From an uncultured Synechococcus sp. (GTDB lineage: Bacteria; Cyanobacteriota; Cyanobacteriia; PCC-6307; Cyanobiaceae): a stretch of 15,556 nt of DNA. Shown in pieces: positions 7,142 to 14,393 of the stretch (its first letter is position 1; each line of letters starts with the position of its first letter). The notes below the pieces were generated by a model, which worked only from the letters and a program-made list of their open reading frames with translations, searched no databases and was not told where the DNA came from. Both the position numbers and the translations under genes were made by a program. The stretch is from assembly GCA_937975655.1 (NCBI GenBank), contig CALJTZ010000215.1, forward strand, positions 1-15,556. Direction: 5' to 3'.

Positions 7142-8110
7142 TTGAGCGAGCTGGCCCCTGTGTCCTTCGTCCCTTCGATCACCCTGGCGAGCGGCGCTGC
7201 CATGCCCGCCCTTGGATTGGGCACCTGGAAGGCTGCCACCGGTGAGGTGGGGTCTGCGGTGCAAACCGCCCTGGAGCTGGGTTACCGCCACATCGACTGC
7301 GCCTCGATCTACGGCAACGAGGCCGAGGTGGGTTCCGCCCTCGCAGCCGCGCAGGCCAGCGGGCTCGTGACCCGGGAGGCGCTGTGGATCACCTCCAAGC
7401 TCTGGAACGATTGCCATGCCCCCGAGCAGGTGCGGCCGGCTCTGGAGCGGACCCTCGCCAACCTGCAGCTGGAGCAGCTGGATCTGTACCTGATCCACTG
7501 GCCGGTGGCGCACCGCCATGGCGTGCTGATGCCCAGCAGCGCAGCCGACCAGATCGCGCCAGATCAACTGCCCCTGAGCGCTACCTGGGCCGCCATGGAA
7601 GCCCTGGTGGAGGCAGGCCTGGTGCGCGAGATCGGAGTGTCCAATTGCAGCGCCAGCAAGCTCGAGGGCCTTTTGCACAGCTGCCACATCGGGCCAGCAA
7701 TGAACCAGGTGGAACGTCACCCCTGGCTGCAGCAAAACGCCTTGCTGGAGTTCTGCCGCCGCGAGGGCATCGCCATCACGGCCTACTCACCCCTGGGCTC
7801 GCCGGCGGCAGGCGGACCCACACCGCTGCTGAGCGAACCGGTGATCAGCCAGATCGCCGCAGCCCATGGAGCCAGCCCTGCCCAGGTGCTGCTGGCCTGG
7901 GGCATCGCCACAGGCACGGCGGTGATTCCTAAATCGGTGCAGCGCGAGCGGCTGGCCGCGAACCTGGCAGCGGCCCAGCTGCAGCTCACCCCGCCCGAGC
8001 TGGCCCAGATCGCCGGCCTGGATCGGCAGCACCGATTTGGCGATGGCAGCATCTGGGAGCTGCCGGGTGGGCCCTACAGCCGCAAGACCCTGTGGGACGA
8101 ACCCGGCTGA
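7142..8110 (+). CDS. aldo/keto reductase
   Basis: NADPH-dependent carbonyl reductase, 322 residues, (alpha/beta)8 barrel, cytosolic. The catalytic tetrad is complete: Asp52 and Tyr57 (GYRHIDCASIYGNE), Lys86 (WITSKLW) and His119 (LYLIHWP). GVSN is at 165-168 and the NADPH phosphate-binding segment IPKSVQRERL at 262-271. The sequence resembles the alcohol-/aldehyde-reductase (AKR1-5-like) branch; the extra loop 125-147 and the C-terminal WELPGGPYSRKTLWDE fit that group. The start is uncertain: TTG at 7142, or GTG at 7160 (residue 7), both without a clear Shine-Dalgarno; the family core starts near residue 12. It lies 41 bases after the amine oxidase and 49 bases before the methyltransferase on the same strand, so the three may be co-transcribed. 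A role in detoxifying the oxidase's aldehyde product is only a guess. Confidence 0.9.
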   Translation: MSELAPVSFVPSITLASGAAMPALGLGTWKAATGEVGSAVQTALELGYRHIDCASIYGNEAEVGSALAAAQASGLVTREALWITSKLWNDCHAPEQVRPALERTLANLQLEQLDLYLIHWPVAHRHGVLMPSSAADQIAPDQLPLSATWAAMEALVEAGLVREIGVSNCSASKLEGLLHSCHIGPAMNQVERHPWLQQNALLEFCRREGIAITAYSPLGSPAAGGPTPLLSEPVISQIAAAHGASPAQVLLAWGIATGTAVIPKSVQRERLAANLAAAQLQLTPPELAQIAGLDRQHRFGDGSIWELPGGPYSRKTLWDEPG

Positions 8111-8159
8111 TCCCCCCGCTGCCCTGCTCCAGGAGGATGGCGGTATCAGCCGAGGGGTG

Positions 8160-8891
8160 ATGGATTTCTTCGAGCGGCAGTGGAGCTCCTATCGAGCGGT
8201 GGTTGAGCACGACCTGATGGAGCATCGGGCCGTGGCCAGCGCCGCAGCCACGGCCATCGACGCCTGGCTGGCCACTCGTCCCGCGGACGCCCCCGCCCCA
8301 CGGCTGGTGGACCTGGGCTGCGGCGACCTGGCCCTGCTGGCACCGCTGCTGCAGCGGCTGCCCCTGGGCTCTTACACAGGCCTCGATCAGGCGGCGGTGG
8401 TGCTGCCGATGGCGCAGCAGGCCCTGGGCAGCGTTGCCTACACCACCCACTGGCTGGAGGGCGATCTGCTGGCCTGGGCCCAGGGCGATCTGGATGGCGG
8501 CACTGCGGGCAGCGCGGCGCCGCCAAGCACCGACATCCTGCATTCGGCCTTTGCGATCCACCACTTGGACGATCACGCCAAGGTGGCGTTTCTGCAGGCG
8601 GCGCGGAGGCGCATGAGCCCCGGGGGCCTGTTCCTCTGGGTCGATGTGTTTCGCGAACCCGGTGAGAGCCGGGAGGCCTACGTGGCGCGGTACACCCAGC
8701 GCATCCAACAGGGCTGGCCCCAACTCACGGCCGAGCAGCAGGAGCACGTGATCAGCCATCTGAGCCGTTTCGACATCCCCGCAGACCGCGCCGCCATCGC
8801 CGCGGCTGCAGAAGCGGCCGGCTGGCGCTGGACCTGGACCTGGCAGGGAGCGCACCAGGCCGAGGCCATGGCCGCTCTGCAGGCGGTCTGA
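8160..8891 (+). CDS. class I SAM-dependent methyltransferase
   Basis: Small soluble methyltransferase of 243 residues; acceptor unknown. After a helical N-terminus (MDFFERQWSSYRAVVEHDLMEHRAV) comes the SAM-binding motif I LVDLGCGD at about 49-56, the acidic end of strand 2 in YTGLDQA, then a motif with LHSAFAIHHLDDHAKVAFL and post-motif RRRMSPGGLFLWVDVF, the usual order for the fold. The C-terminal third is helical and ends WTWQGAHQAEAMAALQAV. The start is ambiguous: ATG 8160 or GTG 8157 is preceded at short range by GAGGGG; a much stronger AGGAGG at 8131-8136 sits 8 bases before an in-frame ATC at 8145. The gene ends 16 bases from the convergent sufS stop. Confidence 0.85.
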   Translation: MDFFERQWSSYRAVVEHDLMEHRAVASAAATAIDAWLATRPADAPAPRLVDLGCGDLALLAPLLQRLPLGSYTGLDQAAVVLPMAQQALGSVAYTTHWLEGDLLAWAQGDLDGGTAGSAAPPSTDILHSAFAIHHLDDHAKVAFLQAARRRMSPGGLFLWVDVFREPGESREAYVARYTQRIQQGWPQLTAEQQEHVISHLSRFDIPADRAAIAAAAEAAGWRWTWTWQGAHQAEAMAALQAV

Positions 8892-8911
8892 GGGAAGACG
8901 TGCCGCCTCAG
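8888..8911. terminator. possible bidirectional hairpin between convergent genes
   Basis: CTGAGG (8888-8893) and CCTCAG (8906-8911) form a perfect 6-bp stem around a 12-base loop. The stem spans the stop codons of the methyltransferase and of sufS. An alternative pairing of GGCGG (8882-8886) with CCGCC (8903-8907) is also possible. No T-tract follows on either strand, so Rho-independent termination is uncertain; position between two converging genes is the main support. Confidence 0.3.
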
Positions 8912-10206
8912 CTGTGCTCCCGCAGGAACTGAATGCTGCCCTGGAGCTCATCGGCAAACCGATCGATCTCCTCAGGGGTGGTGGTGAAGCTGAGGCTGGC
9001 CCGGGCGGAGGCACCCAGGCCGTAGTGGCGATGCAGGGGCTGGGTGCAGTGGTGACCACTGCGGATGCAGATGCCGGCCGAATCGAGCAGGGCTGCGATG
9101 TCGTTGGCATGCACACCGTCCACGTGGAAGGCCGCCAGGGCACCGCGATCCGGTTGCTGGTGGGGTGTGGGGCCCAGGATCTGCAGACCATCGATTGCCT
9201 GGAGGTGCTCAAACAGCTGGCGGGTGAGTTGCTGCTCCCAGGCGTGGATGCGATCCAAGCCAATGGCCTCGAGGTAGTCCAGGGCCGCTCCCATGCCGAT
9301 GGCCTCACCGATGGCCGGGGTGCCGGCCTCGAACTTGTGGGGCAACCCCGCCCAAGTGCTGTGATCCAGGTAGACGTCCTGGATCATTTCGCCACCGCCC
9401 AGGAAAGGCGGCATCCCCTCCAGCAGCGTTTCCCTGCCCCACAGGAAGCCCATGCCCGTGGGACCGCAGAGTTTGTGGGAACTTCCCACCAGGAAATCGG
9501 CGCCCAGCTGGGCAACATCGATCGGCAGGTGGGGCAGGCTCTGGCAGGCATCCACCAACAACAGCGCCCCGGCCCCGTGGGCCAGGCCGGCAATCTCCGC
9601 GATCGGGTTGAGGCAGCCGAGCGTGTTGCTCACCTGCACCAGGCTCACCAGCTTGGTGCGCTCATTCAGCTTGCTGCGCAGGTCTTCAAGGTCCAGCTCA
9701 CCGGAGGGTGTGAGGCCCGCATGGCGCAACACACAACCGGTGCGGGCCGCCAACAGCTGCCAGGGCACCAGATTGCTGTGGTGCTCCATCACGGTGAGCA
9801 GCACCTCATCACCGGCCTGGAGGTTCGCCTCACCCCAACTGCGGGCCACCAGATTGATCGCCTCGCTGGCGTTGCGGGTAAACACGATCTCGTTGGCCGA
9901 CGCCGCCCCCACGAAGGCAGCCGTCTTGGCGCGAGCTCCTTCAAAACCCTCGGTGGCCCGAGCACTCAGCTGGTGAGCACCGCGGTGCACGTTGGCGTTG
10001 TCATGGTCGTAGTAGTGCTGGAGCGCCTCGAGCACCTGCCGCGGCTTCTGACTGGTGGCGGCGTGATCGAGGTAAATCAGGGGCTGCCCCAGGCAGGCTG
10101 TCTGGGCCAGCAGGGGGAAATCTGGACGGGTGAGCGCCGCCAGGTTGGGGGCTTCCGCCAACTCCAGGGCAGGGCGCAGCTCATGGGCGGGCACGGTGCT
10201 GGTCAT
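8908..10206 (-). CDS. sufS: group II cysteine desulfurase SufS
   Basis: PLP enzyme that removes sulfur from L-cysteine as an enzyme persulfide and feeds the SufBCD scaffold. It is 432 residues from the ATG at 10204-10206, chosen because it forms an ATGA overlap with the sufD stop and drops 11 non-conserved residues. The PLP lysine is Lys245 in VGSSHKLCGPTG; the catalytic cysteine is Cys387 in RSGHHCTQP, with the short loop of the group II (SufS/CsdA) type. YLDHAATSQKP and NVHRGAHQLS near the N-terminus and MEHHSNLVPWQ also match. It has an N-terminal extension of roughly 20 residues relative to E. coli SufS. It is the last gene of the operon; the persulfide acceptor SufE is not in this window. 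Confidence 0.97.
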   Translation of the reverse strand: MTSTVPAHELRPALELAEAPNLAALTRPDFPLLAQTACLGQPLIYLDHAATSQKPRQVLEALQHYYDHDNANVHRGAHQLSARATEGFEGARAKTAAFVGAASANEIVFTRNASEAINLVARSWGEANLQAGDEVLLTVMEHHSNLVPWQLLAARTGCVLRHAGLTPSGELDLEDLRSKLNERTKLVSLVQVSNTLGCLNPIAEIAGLAHGAGALLLVDACQSLPHLPIDVAQLGADFLVGSSHKLCGPTGMGFLWGRETLLEGMPPFLGGGEMIQDVYLDHSTWAGLPHKFEAGTPAIGEAIGMGAALDYLEAIGLDRIHAWEQQLTRQLFEHLQAIDGLQILGPTPHQQPDRGALAAFHVDGVHANDIAALLDSAGICIRSGHHCTQPLHRHYGLGASARASLSFTTTPEEIDRFADELQGSIQFLREHS

Positions 10207-11444
10207 GCCGAGGCGAGGAGATGTTCGAAGCGGCACCACTGGCGGGCGGCGCCGGGCAGGTCCCGCAGCACCTCTTCACAGAAAGCCCGCTTGAGCAGGG
10301 CTGAAGCCTGATCGGCCGCAATGCCGCGGCTCTGCAGATAGAAGAGCTCGTCGGTCTGCAGGCAACTCACGGTGGCCCCGTGGGCGCACTTCACATCGTC
10401 AGCCACGATCTCCAGCTCCGGCTTGGTGTCGATGCGGGCGCGATCGGAGAGCAGCAGGGTGCGGCTGAGCTGGGCGGCGTTGGTGCGCTGGGCTTCCCTG
10501 GGCACACGCACAGCCCCGTTGAACACACTGCGGCCCTGGCCGGCCGCCACCGCCTTGTGCAGCTGATCGAGCTCTCCTTCCGGGCCGGAAAAGCTGATGT
10601 GGCTGTGGGTGTCGGCGACCTGACGGTGATCAACCACCTGCAGCCCCCTCAGGGTGGTGGAGGCACTGCCATCCACCTGGCGGATACGGGGCTCGAAGCG
10701 AGCCAGGCCCCAACCGGCAGCCACCGTGGCAAGGGTGGCGGAACTCTCGGGCTCCTGCTCGATGGCCAGGTGGGCCAGCAGGGCTGCATCGTTGCGGCCT
10801 AAGGCCACCATGCCGTGATTCAAGCGGGCACCACGGCCCAGATGGGCCTCCAACACCAGGCTGGTGAGACCAGCACCACGGGCGCTGGCGAACTGACAGA
10901 GCTCAAGCTCAGCCTTCTCCTCCAACACCAACAACACCCGCAAGGGCAGCAATCCGGCGGCCTGGGTGCTCACCAGCTCCAGGCTGAGGCTGGAGCGGCT
11001 GGCCACCCGCAGGGCCAACACCTGCTGGGCCGCCGCATGGTTGAGTTCAACCGGCCAGTGGTGCTCGCAGGCCGTGGCAGCCAGCGTGTGGCCCAAGGCC
11101 TGGGACAGTTCGGAATCGCTGAGGGGTGCAAGCCCTGCTGGCAGCGCAACACCCTCCAAGGGATCGCTGCGACCATCCAGCACCAGCCGCAGAACACCAG
11201 GGGCGCCTGGTGGCAAGCCAGCATCACGCGGAGAGCTGGCCAAGGTGCCGTCCAGCCCCGCCAGGAGGCCCAGATCGGTGAAGCGCCAGTCCTCCTGACG
11301 ACTGGACGGCACGGGAAGTTCGGCCAGGGCCTCACGGCCACGCTGTTGCACAGCAGCCAGCCGCCCGTCAACAACGGGCAGACCCTTGAGCCATTGCTGG
11401 GTCCAATCTGCGAGCGCCATAGGAGCAGTGAGGCTTGCCGCCAT
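10203..11444 (-). CDS. sufD: Fe-S cluster assembly scaffold subunit SufD
   Basis: Partner of SufB in the SufBC2D complex, needed for cluster assembly and iron acquisition on the scaffold. It is 413 residues with a divergent, Leu/Ala-rich N-terminal helical region (1-150), then the beta-helix core, and the conserved C-terminal segment KPELEIVADDVKCAHGATVSCLQTDELFYLQSRGI (341-375). Cys353 and His355 there match the Cys/His pair of E. coli SufD that lies at the SufB-SufD interface. The C-terminal helical part (ALLKRAFCEEVLRDLP) is family-typical. The ATG at 11442-11444 shares one base with the sufC stop (TGATG), and its stop overlaps sufS by four bases, so the operon is tightly coupled. A second ATG at codon 9 is possible. 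Confidence 0.95.
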   Translation of the reverse strand: MAASLTAPMALADWTQQWLKGLPVVDGRLAAVQQRGREALAELPVPSSRQEDWRFTDLGLLAGLDGTLASSPRDAGLPPGAPGVLRLVLDGRSDPLEGVALPAGLAPLSDSELSQALGHTLAATACEHHWPVELNHAAAQQVLALRVASRSSLSLELVSTQAAGLLPLRVLLVLEEKAELELCQFASARGAGLTSLVLEAHLGRGARLNHGMVALGRNDAALLAHLAIEQEPESSATLATVAAGWGLARFEPRIRQVDGSASTTLRGLQVVDHRQVADTHSHISFSGPEGELDQLHKAVAAGQGRSVFNGAVRVPREAQRTNAAQLSRTLLLSDRARIDTKPELEIVADDVKCAHGATVSCLQTDELFYLQSRGIAADQASALLKRAFCEEVLRDLPGAARQWCRFEHLLASA

Positions 11445-12247
11445 CAGGCCACCTCCAGGGGCACAGGAGCCTGGGCCGCCAACTCTTGATCCACCCAGTC
11501 GTAGCCACGCTCCTCCAATTCAAGGGCGAGCTCTTTGCCACCGGTACGCAAGATGCGTCCCGCCGCCATCACGTGCACGTAATCAGGCGTGATGGCATCG
11601 AGCAAGCGCTGATAGTGGGTGATCAACACCGTGGCGTTGTCCGCGTTGGCCAGCTGATTCACGCCTCCCGCCACGATGCGCAGGGCATCGATATCGAGGC
11701 CTGAATCCGTTTCATCCAGGATCGCCACCAGAGGCTCCAGTAGAGCCATCTGCAGAATCTCGTTGCGCTTCTTTTCGCCGCCGCTGAAACCCTCATTCAC
11801 GCTGCGATCGAGGAAAGCCGGATCCATCTGCACCACATTGAGGCGCTCGCGAACCAGATCTTCAAAGGCGAACGTATCCAGCTCTTCGCCCCCCTGTTCA
11901 GCGCGGCGCGCGTTGGTGGCCACCCGCAGGAACTCCAGGTTGCTCACCCCAGGGATCTCCACCGGGTATTGAAACCCAAGGAATACGCCGATGCGAGCGC
12001 GCAGCTCAGGATCCAGAGCCAGCAGATCCTGGCCGCGGTAGGACACTGCCCCAGCGGTGACGGTGTAAGCCGGATGGCCGGCGAGCACTTTCGAGAGGGT
12101 GCTCTTACCGCTGCCATTGCGGCCCATCACGGCATGGATCTCACCGGCCCGCACCGTGAGGTTCACACCCTTGAGGATCGCCTTGTCCTCAACCCGGGCG
12201 TGGAGATCCTTGATCTCAAGCAGAACGGGGGCGTCAGGGCGAATCAC
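11444..12247 (-). CDS. sufC: Fe-S assembly ATPase SufC
   Basis: ABC-type ATPase that drives conformational change of the SufBCD scaffold; cytosolic, with no membrane partner. The GTG at 12245-12247 gives 267 residues and an N-terminus IRPDAPVLLEIKDLHARVED, as I recall for cyanobacterial SufC. An upstream in-frame TTG (12286) would add 13 residues with no family resemblance. Walker A GRNGSGKST is at 42-50, Q-loop near Gln93 (GFQYPVEIPG), signature FSGGE at 154-158, Walker B VAILDET at 174-180, with SGLD (182-185) after it, and the switch histidine His211 (LITHYQR). VNEGFSGGEKKRNEILQ is the SufC-specific form of the signature region. A 70-base gap separates it from sufB, the only sizeable gap inside the operon. 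Confidence 0.96.
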   Translation of the reverse strand: MIRPDAPVLLEIKDLHARVEDKAILKGVNLTVRAGEIHAVMGRNGSGKSTLSKVLAGHPAYTVTAGAVSYRGQDLLALDPELRARIGVFLGFQYPVEIPGVSNLEFLRVATNARRAEQGGEELDTFAFEDLVRERLNVVQMDPAFLDRSVNEGFSGGEKKRNEILQMALLEPLVAILDETDSGLDIDALRIVAGGVNQLANADNATVLITHYQRLLDAITPDYVHVMAAGRILRTGGKELALELEERGYDWVDQELAAQAPVPLEVA

Positions 12248-12317
12248 AGGTGGAAATTGAAAGGGGGAGAACGTGTGGATAAACAAATGAATCCAGGACC
12301 AGAAGACAAAGCGGGGC

Positions 12318-13760
12318 TTAGCCCACCGAGCCTTCCAACTTCAGAGCAAGAAGCTTATCGGCTTCAGCGGCAAACTCCATGGGGAGTTGATTGAAGACAT
12401 CGCGGCAAAAGCCACTCACCATCATCGAGACCGCCTCTTCAAAGCCAATGCCACGGCTCTGGAGGTAGAACAGCTGATCTTCAGAGATGCGGCAGGTGCT
12501 CGCCTCGTGCTCCACAGCTGCCTGGGGCTGCTGGGAACGGATATAGGGATAGGTGTTGGCGGCGGCCTGATCGCCGATCAACATCGAATCGCACTGGCTG
12601 TAGTTCTTGGCGCCCACTGCCTTGGGTCCGATCTGGACTAGGCCGCGATAACTATTCGCAGAACGGCCGGCACTGATGCCCTTGCTCACAATCGTGGAGC
12701 GGGTGCGCGGCCCCACATGGATCATTTTGGTGCCCGTATCGGCCTGCTGCCTGTGATTGGTGAGCGCCACGGAATAGAACTCACCCACCGATTCGGCACC
12801 CTGCAGCACGCAACTGGGGTACTTCCAGGTGATGGCGGAGCCTGTTTCAACCTGGGTCCAACTGATCTTGCTGCGGTCACCCCGGCACTGGCCGCGCTTG
12901 GTCACGAAGTTGTAGATCCCACCCACGCCGTTCTCATCTCCGGCGTACCAGTTCTGAACGGTTGAGTACTTAATTGAAGCATCATCGAGGGTCACCAACT
13001 CCACCACCGCCGCATGCAGCTGGTTGGTATCGAACATCGGAGCCGTGCAGCCCTCAAGATAACTCACAGACGCCCCCTCTTCAGCCACGATCAGAGTGCG
13101 CTCGAACTGGCCGGTATCACCGGAGTTGATGCGGAAGTAGGTGGACAGCTCCATGGGGCATTCCACACCCTTGGGGATGAACACAAACGAGCCATCGCTG
13201 AATACCGCCGAGTTCAGTGCCGCAAAATAGTTGTCGTTGATCGGCACCACAGTGCCGAGATAACGTTGAATGAGCTCAGGGTGCTCCTTCACAGCTTCGC
13301 TGATGGAGCAGAAGATCACGCCATGCTCGGCCAGCTTCTCCTTGTAGGTGGTCGCAATTGAAACGCTGTCAAAAACGGCGTCCACGGCAACATTGGAAAG
13401 GCGCTTCTGCTCGCTGAGAGGAATACCAAGCTTGTCGAAGGTCTCCAGCAGCTTGGGATCCACCTCGTCGAGGCTGGCTTTTTTATCCTGCTGCTTGGGA
13501 GCCGCGTAATAGATGATGTCCTGATAATCAATCGGCGGGTAGCCCAGGGTTGCCCAGTCGGGCTCCTGCATCTGCAGCCACTGCCGATAGGCCCGCAGGC
13601 GGAACTCGAGAAGGAACGCCGGCTCCTGCTTCTTACTGGAGATCAGACGCACCACGTCCTCACTGAGGCCCTTGGCGATCTTTTCGGTTTCGATATCGGT
13701 GACGAAGCCGTACTTGTACGGCTGACTCACCAAATCACCAACGGCCTGTGCAGTGCTCAT
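12318..13760 (-). CDS. sufB: Fe-S cluster assembly scaffold protein SufB
   Basis: Core scaffold of the SUF system on which [Fe-S] clusters are built; cytosolic, acting with SufC and SufD. It is 480 residues, normal for the family, from the ATG at 13758-13760. Diagnostic stretches: YKYGFVTDIETEKIAKGLSE (15-34), PINDNYFAALNSAVFSDGSF (173-192), IPKGVECPMELSTYFRIN, EGCTAPMFDTNQLHAAVVEL, SKGISAGRSANSYRGLV and SQCDSMLIGD (388-397), with VEHEAST-RISEDQLFYLQSRGI near the C-terminus. Glu427 in SEDQ appears to match the E. coli catalytic glutamate; the E. coli cysteine partner is replaced by alanine (A399-A401). Eleven bases separate it from ftrC. Base composition is clearly less GC-rich than in the flanking accessory genes, in line with a conserved, highly expressed gene. 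Confidence 0.98.
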   Translation of the reverse strand: MSTAQAVGDLVSQPYKYGFVTDIETEKIAKGLSEDVVRLISSKKQEPAFLLEFRLRAYRQWLQMQEPDWATLGYPPIDYQDIIYYAAPKQQDKKASLDEVDPKLLETFDKLGIPLSEQKRLSNVAVDAVFDSVSIATTYKEKLAEHGVIFCSISEAVKEHPELIQRYLGTVVPINDNYFAALNSAVFSDGSFVFIPKGVECPMELSTYFRINSGDTGQFERTLIVAEEGASVSYLEGCTAPMFDTNQLHAAVVELVTLDDASIKYSTVQNWYAGDENGVGGIYNFVTKRGQCRGDRSKISWTQVETGSAITWKYPSCVLQGAESVGEFYSVALTNHRQQADTGTKMIHVGPRTRSTIVSKGISAGRSANSYRGLVQIGPKAVGAKNYSQCDSMLIGDQAAANTYPYIRSQQPQAAVEHEASTCRISEDQLFYLQSRGIGFEEAVSMMVSGFCRDVFNQLPMEFAAEADKLLALKLEGSVG

Positions 13761-13771
13761 CGGATTCGCCG

Positions 13772-14125
13772 TCAGCCGGCAGTAAGGGCTTTAACTTCTT
13801 CAAGCGTGATGGTCTGCTTCTCACCGCGGAAAGGATTCTCCTCGGTGAGGAACAGCATGCAATGACAATCCTTGCGCTCACGCATGGGCACACAGGGGCA
13901 GTTCCAGAAGGCCTGGGACACTTCGGCTTCCTTGTCCTCGTAGTGGCGGCAGGGGCACAGGGCTCCACCCAACTCATCCTTGTGGCGAGCTAGGCCCTCG
14001 AGCACCACAGCCGTGACCCCGGGATCACTGCAGAAATACGTGCCTGTGCGCTGGGCATAGGTCTCAGCGAACTTGCGGATCACCTCAAGGCTGTCGCTGG
14101 CTGAAGGGCTGGGGGCGTCAGACAT
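13772..14125 (-). CDS. ftrC: ferredoxin:thioredoxin reductase catalytic (beta) subunit
   Basis: Takes electrons from photosynthetic ferredoxin through a [4Fe-4S] cluster and a neighbouring disulfide to reduce thioredoxin, giving light-dependent redox control. From the ATG at 14123-14125 it is 117 residues; an upstream start would add 14 unrelated residues. All seven expected cysteines are present: Cys32, then CPC (57-59), CPC (76-78) and CHC (87-89). By offset from Synechocystis FTR, Cys57, 76, 78 and 87 bind the cluster and Cys59-Cys89 form the active disulfide, with His88 next to it. It is the first gene of the suf operon, 11 bases before sufB. Its presence marks the organism as an oxygenic phototroph. 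The variable alpha subunit (FtrV) is not in the window. Confidence 0.96.
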   Translation of the reverse strand: MSDAPSPSASDSLEVIRKFAETYAQRTGTYFCSDPGVTAVVLEGLARHKDELGGALCPCRHYEDKEAEVSQAFWNCPCVPMRERKDCHCMLFLTEENPFRGEKQTITLEEVKALTAG

Positions 14126-14159
14126 GAGCGCAGGTACGAGGTGAAGGGAACGGCAGGGA

Positions 14160-14177
14160 CGCCTCAACCAGGAGGCG
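14160..14177. promoter_or_regulatory. hairpin in the ftrC-suf leader
   Basis: CGCCTC (14160-14165) and GAGGCG (14172-14177) form a perfect 6-bp stem around a 6-base loop, 35 bases upstream of the ftrC start. It lies between the proposed operator and the coding sequence, so it may be in the 5' untranslated leader of the suf transcript. No T-tract follows, which argues against a simple terminator. Function unknown. Confidence 0.35.
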
Positions 14178-14190
14178 ACACCCGAGCAGA

Positions 14191-14231
14191 TCGACCATTA
14201 ACGAAACCCCAGGGTTTCGTAAGTCGACCAT
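14191..14231. repeat. direct repeat TCGACCAT flanking the palindrome
   Basis: The octamer TCGACCAT occurs at 14191-14198 and again at 14224-14231, 33 bases apart start to start, bracketing the palindrome at 14201-14220. It may be an accessory regulator site or chance; the symmetry of placement is what makes it notable. Confidence 0.5.
14201..14220. promoter_or_regulatory. 20-bp palindrome, probable SufR operator
   Basis: ACGAAACCC-CA-GGGTTTCGT is a perfect 9-bp inverted repeat around a 2-base centre. It lies in the 268-bp intergenic region between divergent sufR and ftrC-sufBCDS. Inside it, AAAC (14204-14207), six bases, GTTT (14214-14217) differs from the Synechocystis SufR consensus CAAC-N6-GTTG only at the outermost base of each half. 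That consensus and the repression of sufBCDS and sufR itself are published for Synechocystis; assignment here is inference. It is about 75 bases upstream of ftrC and 173 upstream of sufR, so it is better placed to repress the suf operon. Confidence 0.7.
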
Positions 14232-14331
14232 AGGGCACCCGGCTGCGGGCCTGGGGTGATGAGGAGCCATTGTGGCGCGTGACTGGCCCAGGCCGCCCAC
14301 AGGCGCAAAGCCATACCTGAATCCCCACGTG

Positions 14332-14357
14332 ACGGCCGCCTCGACCCCAGTGGCCGT
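14332..14357. promoter_or_regulatory. inverted repeat upstream of sufR
   Basis: ACGGCC (14332-14337) and GGCCGT (14352-14357) are perfect inverted repeats with 14 bases between them; TTT follows (14358-14360). It lies about 36 bases before the sufR start. It could be a second regulatory element or a weak attenuator. No good -35/-10 pair is evident in the surrounding sequence. Confidence 0.25.
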
Positions 14358-14393
14358 TTTGGCATGGCATGGTGTAACGGTACGGACGTCGCC

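Noticed and set aside
8914..10311. Long plus-strand open frame opposite sufS (465 codons)
   Set aside because: It is the antisense shadow of sufS; low-complexity composition and no recognisable domain, while sufS has complete catalytic motifs.
14360..14374. Tandem TGGCA TGGCA TGGTG before sufR
   Set aside because: Only two exact units; too short to call a repeat element and no link to a known motif.
14359..14378. TTGGCA and TGTAAC as a sufR promoter
   Set aside because: The spacing between the two hexamers is only 8 bases, far too short for sigma-70.
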